Source: Actinomycetes bacterium (lineage in GTDB: Bacteria > Actinomycetota > Acidimicrobiia > Acidimicrobiales > RAAP-2). Taken from it: a stretch of 59,414 nt of DNA. Within the stretch, counting starts at the first letter, position 1. The number at the start of each line of letters is the position of its first letter. The position numbers and the translations under genes are program-made. Below the pieces are notes generated by a model. It was not told the origin of the DNA. It was given only the letters and a program-made list of their open reading frames with translations, and made no database searches. This document shows, one piece after another, positions 1-8,805 of this stretch. The stretch is from NCBI GenBank assembly GCA_021778895.1, contig JAJYBR010000010.1, positions 1 through 59,414 of the forward strand, given 5' to 3'.

Positions 1-1
1 C

Positions 2-367
2 AAGCGCGCGTCGCGGAGCCGCACGTCGACCCCGGCCGAGCCGGCTCCAGCCGCCCCGGCCCGGCGCACCTCGCGCCGGCGCTCGCCCGAGCCGCCCGTC
101 GAGGCGGTAGCGGCCGAGCCGGTACCAGCCGCCCCGGCCAAGCGCGCCTCGCGGAGCCGCACGTCGACCCCGGCCGAGCCGGCTCCAGCCGCCCCGGCCA
201 AGCGCGCGTCGCGGAGCCGCACGTCGACCCCGGCCGAGCCGGCTCCAGCCGCCCCGGCCCGGCGCACCTCGCGCCGGCGCTCGCCCGAGCCGGTAGCAGT
301 CGAGCCCGTACCAGCCGCCCCGGCCCGGCGCACCTCGCGCCGGCGCTCGCCCGAGCCGCCCGTCGAA
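2..367 (+). repeat. In-frame tandem repeats encoding basic Ala/Pro/Arg-rich tail
   Basis: Near-identical 60-base units occupy 2-61, 140-199 and 200-259. A second 66-78-base type occupies 62-139 and 260-325, with a partial copy from 326. All units are multiples of three, so copy-number changes keep the reading frame. Divergence between copies is very low, suggesting recent expansion or gene conversion. Confidence 0.9.
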
Positions 368-682
368 GCGGTGCCCAGTGCTCCACGGTCGCAGCGTCGC
401 GAGCACGGTGCGGTCAATGACGAGAGGGCGTTCGCGGCCCTCGTCGCGGCCGTACCGGTGGGTGCCGAGGTGGACGGCACGGTCCGCTCGTTCACGTCGC
501 ACGGTGCCGTCGTCGACGTGCGCGTCAACGGCGCAGACGTCGAGTGCTACGCCCCCACGGCGTTGCTCGGGGATCCGGCGCCGGCCCGCGCACGCGAGGT
601 CCTCACCCGTGGCGAGGTACGCCGCTTCCGGCTGATCAGTGTGGATCCGGTGCGCCGGATCGGGGAGGTGGGACTGCCATGA
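2..682 (+). CDS. C-terminal part of repeat-rich S1-domain RNA-binding protein (5' end outside window)
   Basis: The frame is open from the left edge, so the GTG at 371 is internal and the true start lies outside the window. The first ~123 visible residues are a low-complexity basic tail made of two repeat types: a 20-residue unit starting KRASRSRTSTP and a 22-26-residue unit starting RRTSRRRSPEP, both ending PVPAAPA or PAPAAPA. The last ~75 residues (VPVGAEVDGTVRSF ... RRIGEVGLP) have the pattern of an S1 OB-fold. S1 domains bind RNA, and basic Ala/Pro/Arg tails commonly add non-specific nucleic-acid affinity. The stop overlaps the next start (ATGA), suggesting co-transcription with the FabZ-like gene. 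The S1 call is good; the cellular role is unknown. Confidence 0.7.
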   Translation, partial: KRASRSRTSTPAEPAPAAPARRTSRRRSPEPPVEAVAAEPVPAAPAKRASRSRTSTPAEPAPAAPAKRASRSRTSTPAEPAPAAPARRTSRRRSPEPVAVEPVPAAPARRTSRRRSPEPPVEAVPSAPRSQRREHGAVNDERAFAALVAAVPVGAEVDGTVRSFTSHGAVVDVRVNGADVECYAPTALLGDPAPARAREVLTRGEVRRFRLISVDPVRRIGEVGLP

Positions 683-1122
683 GCCCCGATGAGGAATTTC
701 CCGCCGACCCGACGCGGTGGCTGCCCCACCGACCACCCTTCTTGCTGCTCGATGTCATCGACGAGGTCGAGGCCGGGCAGCGGGCCGTCGGACGCTGGCA
801 CCTGACCGGCGAGGAGTGGTTCTTCGCGGGGCACTTCCCCGGGCGCCCGACGACGCCGGGCGTCCTGCTGGTGGAGTCGCTGGCCCAGTGCGGCGGGGTC
901 GCCGTGCTCGCTGATCCCCGCTACGCGGGACGCCTGCCGCTGTTCGGTGGCGTCGAGCGGGCGCGCTTCCGCCGTCAGGTGGTCCCCGGCGACACGGTCA
1001 CGCTCACGACCGAAATGACGCGCTTGTCGGCGCGCGCCGGGCGAGGACACGGCGTGGCGACGGTCGCAGGAGAGTTGGCCGCCGAGGCGGACCTCCTCTT
1101 CGTCGTCGTCGACCTGACGTGA
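679..1122 (+). CDS. fabZ: 3-hydroxyacyl-ACP dehydratase, FabZ-like
   Basis: Cytosolic hot-dog-fold dehydratase, expected to remove water from 3-hydroxyacyl-ACP in fatty acid synthesis. The 147-residue protein has the family length. It carries the N-terminal LPHRPPFLLLD motif and the active-site segment AGHFPGRPTTPGVLLVES, placing the catalytic His near residue 52 and Glu near residue 66. ATG 679 is chosen because it overlaps the previous stop by 4 bases; longer in-frame extensions would run into the S1 gene. The stop overlaps the GTG of xthA. Standing apart from a fab cluster, it could serve a specialised pathway, so the exact substrate is uncertain. Confidence 0.85.
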   Translation: MSPDEEFPADPTRWLPHRPPFLLLDVIDEVEAGQRAVGRWHLTGEEWFFAGHFPGRPTTPGVLLVESLAQCGGVAVLADPRYAGRLPLFGGVERARFRRQVVPGDTVTLTTEMTRLSARAGRGHGVATVAGELAAEADLLFVVVDLT

Positions 1123-1880
1123 GGATCGCGACGTGGAACGTCAACTCGGTGCGGGCGCGCATCGAGCGCCTCGAGTCGTGGCTCGTCGACCGCGCGCCTG
1201 ACGTTCTGCTGCTGCAGGAGACCAAGGTGGCCGACGCGGCCTTTCCTGCCTCCCGGCTGGCCGGCCTGGGCTACGAGAGCGCCCACCACGGCCACGGGCA
1301 GTGGAACGGCGTGGCGATCCTCTCGCGAGTGGGCCTGCGCGATGTGGAGCGGGGGCTGTCCGACGGCGAGGCCCGGATGATCTCGGCCACGTGTGGGCCG
1401 CTGCGCTGCACCAGTTGCTACGTCCCCAACGGGCGCGCCCTGGACGATCCGCACTACGCGGCGAAGCTGCGCTGGCTCGAGGAGCTGCGGGTCCGGCGCA
1501 CGGCGCGCGACGCCGCCGTGCCAGAGATCCTCGCGGGGGACTTCAACGTGGCCCCGAGCGACCTCGACTGCTACGACCCGGCGGCCTTCGTGGGAGCGAC
1601 GCACGTCAGCGCGCCCGAACGCGAGGCTCTGGGAGCCTTGGAGGCGACCGGGCTGACGGACGCCTGGCGCCATCAGCATCCCGATGCCCCGGGCTTCTCG
1701 TGGTGGGACTACCGCGCGGGAGCCTTCCACCTCGATCGTGGCCTGCGCATCGACTTGCTGCTCGTGGAGGATGCGCTGGTGCCGCGCGTGCGCGACGTCA
1801 CCGTCGATCGGGACGCGCGGCGAGGACCCCGGCCGTCGGACCACGCCCCCGTGTGGGTCGACGTGGAGCTAGAGGGCTAG
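1119..1880 (+). CDS. xthA: Exodeoxyribonuclease III
   Basis: 253-residue EEP-fold nuclease, expected to act as an AP endonuclease and 3' exonuclease in base excision repair. Visible motifs are TWNVNS with metal-binding Asn7, LLQETK with Glu34, the central GDFNVAP motif, and the C-terminal SDHAPVWVDV with the catalytic Asp-His pair. The GTG start overlaps the fabZ stop (GTGA), so translation is probably coupled. The 3' end overlaps the convergent TPP enzyme by 12 bases, leaving no room for a terminator. Confidence 0.93.
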   Translation: MRIATWNVNSVRARIERLESWLVDRAPDVLLLQETKVADAAFPASRLAGLGYESAHHGHGQWNGVAILSRVGLRDVERGLSDGEARMISATCGPLRCTSCYVPNGRALDDPHYAAKLRWLEELRVRRTARDAAVPEILAGDFNVAPSDLDCYDPAAFVGATHVSAPEREALGALEATGLTDAWRHQHPDAPGFSWWDYRAGAFHLDRGLRIDLLLVEDALVPRVRDVTVDRDARRGPRPSDHAPVWVDVELEG

Positions 1881-3425
1881 AGGCGCCAGCGGCACCTCGA
1901 TGAGCTCGGGTCCGACGTGGCCCCCGGCGCGCTGCGCCAGAGCAGTGACGAGCTCGTCGGCTGACTCGACCCGCCGCGCGGGAACCCCGTAAGCGCGCGC
2001 GAGAGACACGTGGTCGATCGCGGGCGACCCGAGGTCGGTGAGGAGGTGGCTCGCTCCGGAAGTCGGCAATGGTCCGAGGCGGGCGCGCTCGAGTCGGAGG
2101 ATGTCGTAGGCGGCGTTGGCCACCACCACGATGGTCACGTCGAGGCTCTCGCGCGCCAGGGACCACAGGGCCTGGGCGGTGTACTCGAGCGCGCCGTCGG
2201 CCACCAGCGCGATGACGGGCGCATCGCTGCCGAGGGCCGCGCCGAGGGCGGCGGGCAACCCGAAGCCGATGGCGCCGCCGGTCAGCGTCATCAACCGGTG
2301 GGGTGCGGCGCCGGCCAGGGCATCGTAGAGGTGGACGCCACCGGTGTTCGCCTCGTCGACGACGATGGCGCCCTCGGGCACCGTGGCCGCGACCGCGGCG
2401 GCGAACGTGGCGGGTGTCAGCGGTCCCGTCGGCGCGGCCGGAGGTGGTGTCGCCCCGGGTCGCCACTCGCCGACCTCGGCGGCCGCGGCCAGGTCGGTCA
2501 GGGCGGTCGTCACATCGCCGCCGTGCGCGCACAGGTCCAGGACCTGGCACCCTGCGCCGAGGAGCCGACTGGGCAGCTCGGGGTAGGCGAAGAACCCGAT
2601 CGGCTCGGCCGCACCGACCAGGACCACCCGTTCCAGCGCGGACAGCTGGGGGACTGCGAAGTCGGTGAGGTAGACGATGCGCTCGGGCGAGGGCGTGCCC
2701 GCCCCGTGGTCCATGATCGTCGGGAAGGTCTCGACGAGCAGGCGCGCCCCGGTGGCCTCGGCCACGGCGGCCGCCCGGGAGAGGTTGCTGGCCGAAAGCG
2801 CGCCGCCGACGACGAGCCCTGCTCGTCCGGCACGCAGCCACCCGATCGCCTCGGTGACGTCGTGGGCGCGGGGCGCCGCGGGCTGGTGGGCCGCGGCGGT
2901 GGGCCACAGACCCGGTGCGGTGGCGAACGGGGACCAGGCGACGTCGGCCGGCAACAACAGGGTCGACACCTGCGCTCGGGGCTGGCGCGCGCTGGTGAGC
3001 GCCTGCGCGGTGGCGGTGGGCACGTCGGCGGCGCGATGGACTCTCGTGACGGCTCCGCCGAGCGACGCGGCCAATTGGTCCACGCGGCTGGACAGCGGTG
3101 GATCGAGGCGGTCGTGGGCGTCGGGATGCACGCCGACGACGTTCAGTACCGGCACGCCGGCCCGGCGCGCGTTGTGGAGATTGGCCCATCCGTTGGCCAG
3201 TCCGGGACCGAGGTGGAGCAGCGTGGCGGCGACGCCGCCCGTGACGCGGGCGTAGCCGTCGGCCGCGCCCGTGGCGACTCCTTCGAACAGGCACAGGACC
3301 GGTCGGATGCCGGCCGCGTCGTCGAGCGCCGCGACGACGTGCATCTCCGAGGTTCCCGCGTTGGCGAACATGACCTCGACCCCGTTCGCGCCGAGCGTGG
3401 CCACCAAGGCGTCCGCGCCGTTCAC
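1869..3425 (-). CDS. Thiamine-diphosphate-dependent enzyme, acetolactate synthase/benzoylformate decarboxylase-like
   Basis: 518 residues with the three-domain layout of the POX/acetolactate synthase family. The N-terminal pyrimidine-binding domain holds the catalytic Glu at about position 48 (LFEGVATGAADGYAR). A central Rossmann-like domain follows, and the C-terminal pyrophosphate domain has VADGALEYTAQALW with a later Asn (VVVANAAYD) in place of the canonical GDG...NN metal site. The GTG start overlaps the stop of the FAD-linked oxidase, so the oxidase could supply a 2-oxoacid to this enzyme; that link is inferred from context. IlvB itself is usually longer and sits with ilvN, which is absent, so a 2-oxoacid decarboxylase or synthase of unknown substrate is the safer call. 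Confidence 0.8.
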   Translation of the reverse strand: MNGADALVATLGANGVEVMFANAGTSEMHVVAALDDAAGIRPVLCLFEGVATGAADGYARVTGGVAATLLHLGPGLANGWANLHNARRAGVPVLNVVGVHPDAHDRLDPPLSSRVDQLAASLGGAVTRVHRAADVPTATAQALTSARQPRAQVSTLLLPADVAWSPFATAPGLWPTAAAHQPAAPRAHDVTEAIGWLRAGRAGLVVGGALSASNLSRAAAVAEATGARLLVETFPTIMDHGAGTPSPERIVYLTDFAVPQLSALERVVLVGAAEPIGFFAYPELPSRLLGAGCQVLDLCAHGGDVTTALTDLAAAAEVGEWRPGATPPPAAPTGPLTPATFAAAVAATVPEGAIVVDEANTGGVHLYDALAGAAPHRLMTLTGGAIGFGLPAALGAALGSDAPVIALVADGALEYTAQALWSLARESLDVTIVVVANAAYDILRLERARLGPLPTSGASHLLTDLGSPAIDHVSLARAYGVPARRVESADELVTALAQRAGGHVGPELIEVPLAPLAL

Positions 3426-4819
3426 GGGGTCGGTCGCTCGTCGAGGTGCCGGTAGGGGTTCAAGAGGTGCCACGGGTCGAACACCGCCTTGATGCGCCGC
3501 TGGAGGTCGAGAACGGACGGGTTCGTCAGCGCCAGGTACGCGGACTGCTTGTCCCGCCCGATGCCGTGCTCGCCCGAGATCTGACCGCCGAGCTCGATGC
3601 CTCGACGGAAGATGTCGAGCAGCAGGTCGTTGCGCTTCTGGTCGTCCGGCTGGAACACCGACAGGTGCACGTTCCCGTCCCCGATGTGCCCGCACCCCGC
3701 GACCACGGACTGGTGGCTCGCGGCAATGGCCGACGCGTCGGCCAGGAAGCGGGGAACTTGCGAGCGGGGCACGACCACGTCGACGATGTCGGTGGCCCCG
3801 GCCGCCTTGGAGACCCAGAAGAGCCTCTCGCGTGCCTCGATCAGCCGCTGGGCGAGCGCGCCCTCTAAGACATAGGCGTCGAGGACCTCGTGCGCGGAGA
3901 GCAGGGTCGTCGCGTGCTCGAGGTCGGCTTCGAGCTGCTCGCGGGTGCGGGTCTCGAGCACGATGACCAGGTAGGCCGTGGTCCGTGCGGCGACGCCGGG
4001 ATCGACTCCGAGCTCGAAGCCGGCCGACGACGTGAGGGCCTGCATCGTCACCAGGTCCACGTATTCGAGGATCGCGGGCTCGAGACCGCTCGCGACGAGG
4101 GACGGCACGGCCCGCGCGGCCGTCTCGAGGCTGGCGAAGGGCGCCAGCAGGGTGGCCGAGTGCTCGAGACGCGCCGAGAGCCGCAGCGTGACCGCCGTGA
4201 CCAGGGCCAGCGTCCCCTCGCTGCCGATGACCAGCTGGGTGAGGTCGTAGCCACTGGAGTTCTTCACGACGGGTCCGCCCGTCGTGAGCACCGTGCCGTC
4301 GGCCAGGACCAACTCGAGGCCGGTGACGTGGTGCCGCGTCACGCCGTGGCGCACCGCCCGCATGCCGCCGGCGTTGGTGTTGACGTTGCCACCCAGTGAC
4401 CCGGACGTCTCGCCGGGATAGACGGGGTAGCGCAGGCCGTAGGGCACGAGGGCCGCATCCAGGTCGCGCAGGGTCACGCCCGCCTCCACGACCGCGATGT
4501 GGTCGCTCGCGTCGATCGAGCGGACCTGGTTCATGCGCGCGAAGCTCACGACGATGCCGCCGGCGACGGGCAGCGCCCCGCCCGAGAGCCCCGTGCCCGA
4601 TCCGCGGGGCGTGATGGCCCGGCGGAACTGCGTCGCCAGGCGGGCGATCGCCGCCACCTGGTCCGTGGTGCGCGGGTAGGTCACCGCGTAGGGCTCGACG
4701 GCCACGGGGTGCAGGCTCTCGTCGTGGAGGTCGTCGGGGTGGTGGTGCGGGGCGAAGGTCACGCCGTCGGAGCCGAGCAGGCTCTCGAGCTGCGCTCCTA
4801 AAGGGTCCGGCGTCGTCAC
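3422..4819 (-). CDS. FAD-linked oxidase, glycolate oxidase GlcD / D-lactate dehydrogenase-like
   Basis: 465-residue flavoprotein of the VAO/PCMH family. The FAD-binding segment includes TPRGSGTGLSGGALP and PGETSGSLGGNVNTNAGG. The C-terminal FAD-oxidase domain has CGHIGDGNVHLS and SGEHGIGRDK, which supply the metal and substrate histidines in GlcD and D-2-hydroxyacid dehydrogenases. It should oxidise a D-2-hydroxyacid to a 2-oxoacid. No glcE or glcF partner is next to it, so a single-subunit D-lactate or D-2-hydroxyacid dehydrogenase is likely. The GTG start overlaps the helicase stop and the gene overlaps the TPP enzyme start; all three genes form one minus-strand operon. Confidence 0.85.
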   Translation of the reverse strand: MTTPDPLGAQLESLLGSDGVTFAPHHHPDDLHDESLHPVAVEPYAVTYPRTTDQVAAIARLATQFRRAITPRGSGTGLSGGALPVAGGIVVSFARMNQVRSIDASDHIAVVEAGVTLRDLDAALVPYGLRYPVYPGETSGSLGGNVNTNAGGMRAVRHGVTRHHVTGLELVLADGTVLTTGGPVVKNSSGYDLTQLVIGSEGTLALVTAVTLRLSARLEHSATLLAPFASLETAARAVPSLVASGLEPAILEYVDLVTMQALTSSAGFELGVDPGVAARTTAYLVIVLETRTREQLEADLEHATTLLSAHEVLDAYVLEGALAQRLIEARERLFWVSKAAGATDIVDVVVPRSQVPRFLADASAIAASHQSVVAGCGHIGDGNVHLSVFQPDDQKRNDLLLDIFRRGIELGGQISGEHGIGRDKQSAYLALTNPSVLDLQRRIKAVFDPWHLLNPYRHLDERPTP

Positions 4820-6417
4820 GGCGCCACAGTATCCCCGGGTCCCCGATCGGCCGGGGCGCCGAGCTGCTGGCGCAGGGCCGCGAGGCGTCGGTGCAGCGCC
4901 TCTCCGGTGACCGGTGCAGCCAAGCGCTGCAGGCGCGCGAGGACGTCGAGGACCGGTGCGAGGAAGCGGGAGGGCTCGCGGTCGGGGAACCGCGGATCGT
5001 CACGTCCGCGGTTCCACGTGATCAACAGGTGCTCCTCGGCGCGACTGAGGGCGACGTAGGCGAGTCGCCGCTCCTCGGCCAGCTGCTCGGCCGTGACCGC
5101 GGCGTAGTGCGGCAGCTGTCCCTCGGCCCACCCGATGGCCGCGACCCCGGCGAACTCCAGGCCCTTGGCGCGGTGGATCGTCGACAGCGCGACGGCATCC
5201 GGGCTCGCGGTCGTGTCGTGGCGGCCGGCCGCCGGGCCGACCAGGTCTGATGCGGGTGCGTGCTCCGGACCGCGGCGTTCGTAGGGGACGCCTGCCGCCT
5301 CGAGGGCCCGGGCCACGGGATCGAGCTGCGCGTTGGTGCGCGCCAGCACAGCGAGATCGCGCCACGCAGAGCCCGGATGGTGGTGGAGAGTGAGCCAGCG
5401 AACGACGTTCGTCGCCTCGTCCGCGTCGGTCTCGTAGCTGCGCACCACCGGCAGAGGGCCCTCGTCGCGAGCCGGTGTGATGCCCTGGGCCCCGGGATCG
5501 AGGAGGGAGCTGGCGACCGAGACGATCGGTGCGGTCGACCGGTGATTGCGTGTGAGGTCGATGACGACCGTGCGCGGCCAGGTCGACACGAGGTCCTGGA
5601 GCAGGTCGGGATTGGCCCCGTTGAATCCATAGATCGACTGATTGGCGTCGCCCACGGCGAAGAGATCCGGGTCCGGACCGCCAATCTCGCGCAGGAGCGC
5701 GAACTGCAGCGGGTTCATGTCCTGGGCCTCGTCGACGTAGATGGCGCGCGTCCGGTGGCGCACCGAGGCGCGGACCGCCGGGACGTCGCGCAGCAGTGTG
5801 ATGGCCTCGGAGAGCAGCAGGTCGAAGTCCACGACGCCGCGGCTGTGGCACAGCCCCACGTAGCGATCGAGCAACTCGGCGAACTGGGCCGGGCGAAGCG
5901 GGCTGTCGCGACGATGGCGCCGCGCCTGGGCCAGGTAGGTGGATCCCGTCAGCCCTTGGCTGAGGGCCCAGCCCACCTCGACCTCGAGGCGCGGGATCTG
6001 CCAGTCGTCGATGCGCACCCCGGACGAGGCCAGGGCCTCGCACACCTGGGTGACCAGGCGCCGCCGGCTCGGCTCGATGACGACCGGTGGTCGACCCTCG
6101 TCGGCCCGCCGCTCGTTGAGCAGCGTCAGGGCTGCCCGGTGGAACGTGCCGGCGCGCACGTCGCGGATCGACCCTCGGGCCAAGCGCCGCCGGAGCTCGT
6201 CGGCCGCCTTGCGCGTGAACGTCAGTGCCAGGACGGCTCCGGGGGCGTGCTCGTCGAGTGCCACCCGACGTTGGATCCGCAGCGTGAGCACGTGGGTCTT
6301 GCCCGACCCCGCGGTCGCGCGCACCAGGATCTGCCGTTCGGTCGACGTGACGGCGTCGCGCTGCTCGGGCGTCAGGCCGACGAGAAGGTCCTCGGAGAAC
6401 CCGTCGTCGTCTCTCAC
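4816..6417 (-). CDS. Short UvrD/Rep-family SF1 helicase
   Basis: 533-residue ATP-dependent DNA helicase, smaller than full UvrD (~720 residues), apparently from a reduced 2B region. Ordered motifs are Q-motif LTPEQRDAV, Walker A ATAGSGKTHVL, motif Ia ALTFTRKAADEL, Walker B YVDEAQDM, motif III QSIYGFNGA, motif IV RNHRST, motif V STIHRAKGLEF and motif VI YVALSRAEEHL. The GTG at 6417 is chosen over an upstream extension because a -10 box sits 7 bases before it and the family similarity begins here. The gene leads a three-gene operon with two metabolic enzymes, an odd pairing. Confidence 0.88.
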   Translation of the reverse strand: MRDDDGFSEDLLVGLTPEQRDAVTSTERQILVRATAGSGKTHVLTLRIQRRVALDEHAPGAVLALTFTRKAADELRRRLARGSIRDVRAGTFHRAALTLLNERRADEGRPPVVIEPSRRRLVTQVCEALASSGVRIDDWQIPRLEVEVGWALSQGLTGSTYLAQARRHRRDSPLRPAQFAELLDRYVGLCHSRGVVDFDLLLSEAITLLRDVPAVRASVRHRTRAIYVDEAQDMNPLQFALLREIGGPDPDLFAVGDANQSIYGFNGANPDLLQDLVSTWPRTVVIDLTRNHRSTAPIVSVASSLLDPGAQGITPARDEGPLPVVRSYETDADEATNVVRWLTLHHHPGSAWRDLAVLARTNAQLDPVARALEAAGVPYERRGPEHAPASDLVGPAAGRHDTTASPDAVALSTIHRAKGLEFAGVAAIGWAEGQLPHYAAVTAEQLAEERRLAYVALSRAEEHLLITWNRGRDDPRFPDREPSRFLAPVLDVLARLQRLAAPVTGEALHRRLAALRQQLGAPADRGPGDTVAP

Positions 6418-6424
6418 GGAGCCG

Positions 6425-6430
6425 ACGCTA
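6425..6430 (-). promoter_or_regulatory. -10 box of likely leaderless helicase operon
   Basis: TAGCGT on the minus strand ends 7 bases before GTG 6417. No Shine-Dalgarno sequence fits in that space, so the mRNA probably begins at or near the start codon. Confidence 0.55.
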
Positions 6431-6460
6431 CCGGCCCCGAGGTCCCCGGACCTCGCCCGG

Positions 6461-6466
6461 TATCCT
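6461..6466 (+). promoter_or_regulatory. -10 box of likely leaderless hydrolase operon
   Basis: TATCCT lies 6 bases before ATG 6473 with no room for a ribosome binding site. It diverges from the helicase promoter within 55 bases. Confidence 0.55.
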
Positions 6467-6472
6467 GGATCG

Positions 6473-7234
6473 ATGCTCCGTGCGCTGGGTGGCGGGACCC
6501 TGTTCGGCTCCGTCGTCGGCGACGGGCCGCCCCGCGTGCTGCTGCTGCACGGCTGGCGGCGCACCCTCGCGGACTTCGCTGCCGTCCAGGACCAACTCAG
6601 TGGGCGGGGTCTCGCATCAGCGGCGATCGATCTGCCGGGCTTCGGGGCGACGCCCCCTCCCGAGCACGCCGGAGGCGCGCGCCACTACGCCACGCTCATC
6701 CGGCCCGCCCTGGACGAGCTGGCCGCTGCGGGCCCGGTGATCCTGGTCGGTCACTCCTTCGGTGGTCGGGTGGCCACGGTGCTGGCGGCGCGACACCCCG
6801 GCGTGGTGGCCGGCGTCGTGGTCACCGGAGCGCCGCTGGTGCGGCTGGCGCCGGCCACCCGTCCCCAGCGCGGCTACCGGGCGGTGCGCTGGCTCCACCG
6901 GCACGGACTCGTGAGCGCCGAGCGTCTCGAGTCGGCGCGCCACCGTTACGGCTCGGACGACTACCGCGCGGCGTCCGGCGTCGTGCGCGACGTGCTGGTC
7001 GTCACCGTCTCGGAGTCCTACGAGGACGAGATCGACGAACTGACCGCTCCTCTGAGCCTGGTGTGGGGGGAGAACGACTCGGTCGTCCCGCTGGCCGTCG
7101 CGGAGGCCGTGGCCGACCGGAGGCGGCGCCGCGGGGGCGTCGTCACCCTCGACGTCGTGCTCGGTGCCGATCACTTCGTCCCTCTGCGAGCGCCCGAGCG
7201 CCTGGTCGAGGCCGTCGCCGGGATGGTGCGATGA
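6473..7234 (+). CDS. Alpha/beta-fold hydrolase
   Basis: 253-residue cytosolic hydrolase. The oxyanion strand is LLLHGW, the nucleophile elbow is GHSFGG (Ser), and the later WGENDSVVP and GADHFVP supply the Asp and His of the triad. ATG 6473 is preferred to an upstream frame extension because it follows a -10 box and begins just before the first fold strand. It overlaps the MurF-like ligase start by 4 bases (ATGA). The substrate cannot be read from sequence. Its fixed place in front of two cell-wall precursor genes may hint at an envelope role, but this is inference. Confidence 0.82.
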   Translation: MLRALGGGTLFGSVVGDGPPRVLLLHGWRRTLADFAAVQDQLSGRGLASAAIDLPGFGATPPPEHAGGARHYATLIRPALDELAAAGPVILVGHSFGGRVATVLAARHPGVVAGVVVTGAPLVRLAPATRPQRGYRAVRWLHRHGLVSAERLESARHRYGSDDYRAASGVVRDVLVVTVSESYEDEIDELTAPLSLVWGENDSVVPLAVAEAVADRRRRRGGVVTLDVVLGADHFVPLRAPERLVEAVAGMVR

Positions 7235-8781
7235 CCGTCCTCACCATCGTCGGGGCGGTCGCCCTCGCCGGTGCCGCCGCCGCCCAACTGGTGCGCTGGC
7301 TGCGCGTCCTCCAGCGCGAGCACTACGTTCCGATGTCGGCCTCCCGGTTCCTGGCGCGCTGGACGAGTCCGCCGGTCGCGCGCGCGGGCGCGCAGCGGCC
7401 CAACCGCCGTCCGGTGACGCTGAGCCACGTGCTGCTCGTCGCGCTGATCGCCACGTTGATCGCCTTCAGCGCGCCGGGCGTCGTCGCCGTGTCGGTTCTG
7501 TACGGGGTGGCCTGCCCCGTCGGTCTGGGCCTGCGCGGTCGCACCGGCCGCCTGCGCTGGACGCGACGGGCCGCGACGACGGCGGCGGTGACGGGGGTGA
7601 TGGCCGTCCTCGTGCTGGGCGTGGGCGTGGCGGCGCGCGCGTGGTGGCTCGGTGCGGTGATCGTCATCTGGTCGATGCCGTTGCTCGTGGATCTCGCGGC
7701 ACGGCTGCTCGTGCCCCTGGAGGATCGCCGCGCTCGGGTCTTCGTCGAGAGTGCGCGCGCCCGCCTGGAGGCGGTGCGACCGCGCATCGTGGCGATCACC
7801 GGCTCGTACGGCAAGACGTCGACCAAGCAGCACCTGGCACACCTTCTGGGCGACGCGGTCGCGACCCCGGCCAGCTACAACAACCGGGCGGGGCTCTCCC
7901 GGGCGATCAACGAGAACCTGGCCGAGGGCACCCGGGTGTTCATCGCCGAGATGGGGACCTACGGACCCGGCGAGATCCGCGACCTGTGCTCGTGGTGCCC
8001 GCCGGAGGTGGCGGTGGTCACGGCCATCGGACCGGTGCACCTGGAGCGGATGGGCTCCCTGGCGACGATCGAGACCGCCAAGCACGAGATCACCGAACGC
8101 GCGTCGACCGTCGTCGTGAACGGCGACGACGCGCGCCTGCGCGGCTGGGTCGAGCCCCTGCGGGCGAGCGGCAAGCGCGTGCTGGTGGGCGGATCCCAGA
8201 GCGCGCCCTGCGACGTCGTCGTGCGCGTCGTGGGCGATCAGTGGGAGGTGGAGGGTCCCGCGGGCGCGCGCGCCACGGTGGCGGCGGTTCCCGGGCTCCA
8301 GCCGACCAACCTGGCGTGCGCCCTGGCGGCGGGACTGGCCCTGGATCGGGCGTGGGAGGACCTGACGTCGCGCCTGTCGAGCATCCCGGCGGTGGCCAGC
8401 CGGTCCAATGTGGCCGTCGCACCCTCGGGCGTGACCGTCATCGACGACACGTTCAACGCCAATCCCGCCAGCGCCCGGGCCGCGCTCGACCTCCTGGTGG
8501 CGAGCCACGCGACGGGCCGGCGGGTCCTGATCACTCCCGGCATGGTTGAGCTCGGGCGCGTGCAGTACGGGGAGAATCTGGCCCTCGGGCGCCGCGCCGC
8601 GTTCCTCGGCGTCGACTTGATGGTCGTGGGACGCACCAACGCGGCAGCCCTGGTCGCCGGGTACGGACCCGAGGCCCGCCGCGTTGACCGGCGCGACCAG
8701 GCCGTGGCGTGGGTGCGGGCGACGCTCGGGGACGGTGACGCGGTCTTGTATCTCAACGACCTACCGGACAACTACCCTTAG
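7231..8781 (+). CDS. Membrane-anchored Mur ligase (MurF-like)
   Basis: 516 residues. The first ~160 contain about four hydrophobic segments (roughly 2-24, 66-98, 115-137, 139-160), followed by a complete Mur-ligase ATPase region: P-loop AITGSYGKTSTK near 188-199, NENLAEGTRVFIAEMGTYG with the metal-binding Glu, and the MurF-type IDDTFNANPASA. It ends LYLNDLPDNYP, a tail seen in membrane-linked MurF-like proteins. Known MurF joins D-Ala-D-Ala to UDP-MurNAc-tripeptide, and the next gene is Ddl, which makes D-Ala-D-Ala. A soluble MurF has no membrane part, so this may be a paralogue acting on a lipid-bound or other polymer. The exact substrate is unknown. Confidence 0.82.
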   Translation: MTVLTIVGAVALAGAAAAQLVRWLRVLQREHYVPMSASRFLARWTSPPVARAGAQRPNRRPVTLSHVLLVALIATLIAFSAPGVVAVSVLYGVACPVGLGLRGRTGRLRWTRRAATTAAVTGVMAVLVLGVGVAARAWWLGAVIVIWSMPLLVDLAARLLVPLEDRRARVFVESARARLEAVRPRIVAITGSYGKTSTKQHLAHLLGDAVATPASYNNRAGLSRAINENLAEGTRVFIAEMGTYGPGEIRDLCSWCPPEVAVVTAIGPVHLERMGSLATIETAKHEITERASTVVVNGDDARLRGWVEPLRASGKRVLVGGSQSAPCDVVVRVVGDQWEVEGPAGARATVAAVPGLQPTNLACALAAGLALDRAWEDLTSRLSSIPAVASRSNVAVAPSGVTVIDDTFNANPASARAALDLLVASHATGRRVLITPGMVELGRVQYGENLALGRRAAFLGVDLMVVGRTNAAALVAGYGPEARRVDRRDQAVAWVRATLGDGDAVLYLNDLPDNYP

Positions 8782-8805
8782 ACGACCGGCGAGGCGAGGT
8801 GTGGC

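Noticed and set aside
2..367. Repeats as a CRISPR array
   Set aside because: Units are contiguous, in frame with a protein, and lack spacers.
2010..3455. Plus-strand open frame of 481 codons
   Set aside because: Antisense to the TPP enzyme, whose catalytic motifs are clear.
1869..5003. A single minus-strand ORF of 1044 codons as one fusion protein
   Set aside because: Only the part from GTG 3425 matches a protein family; the upstream part is the FAD-linked oxidase gene read in the wrong frame.
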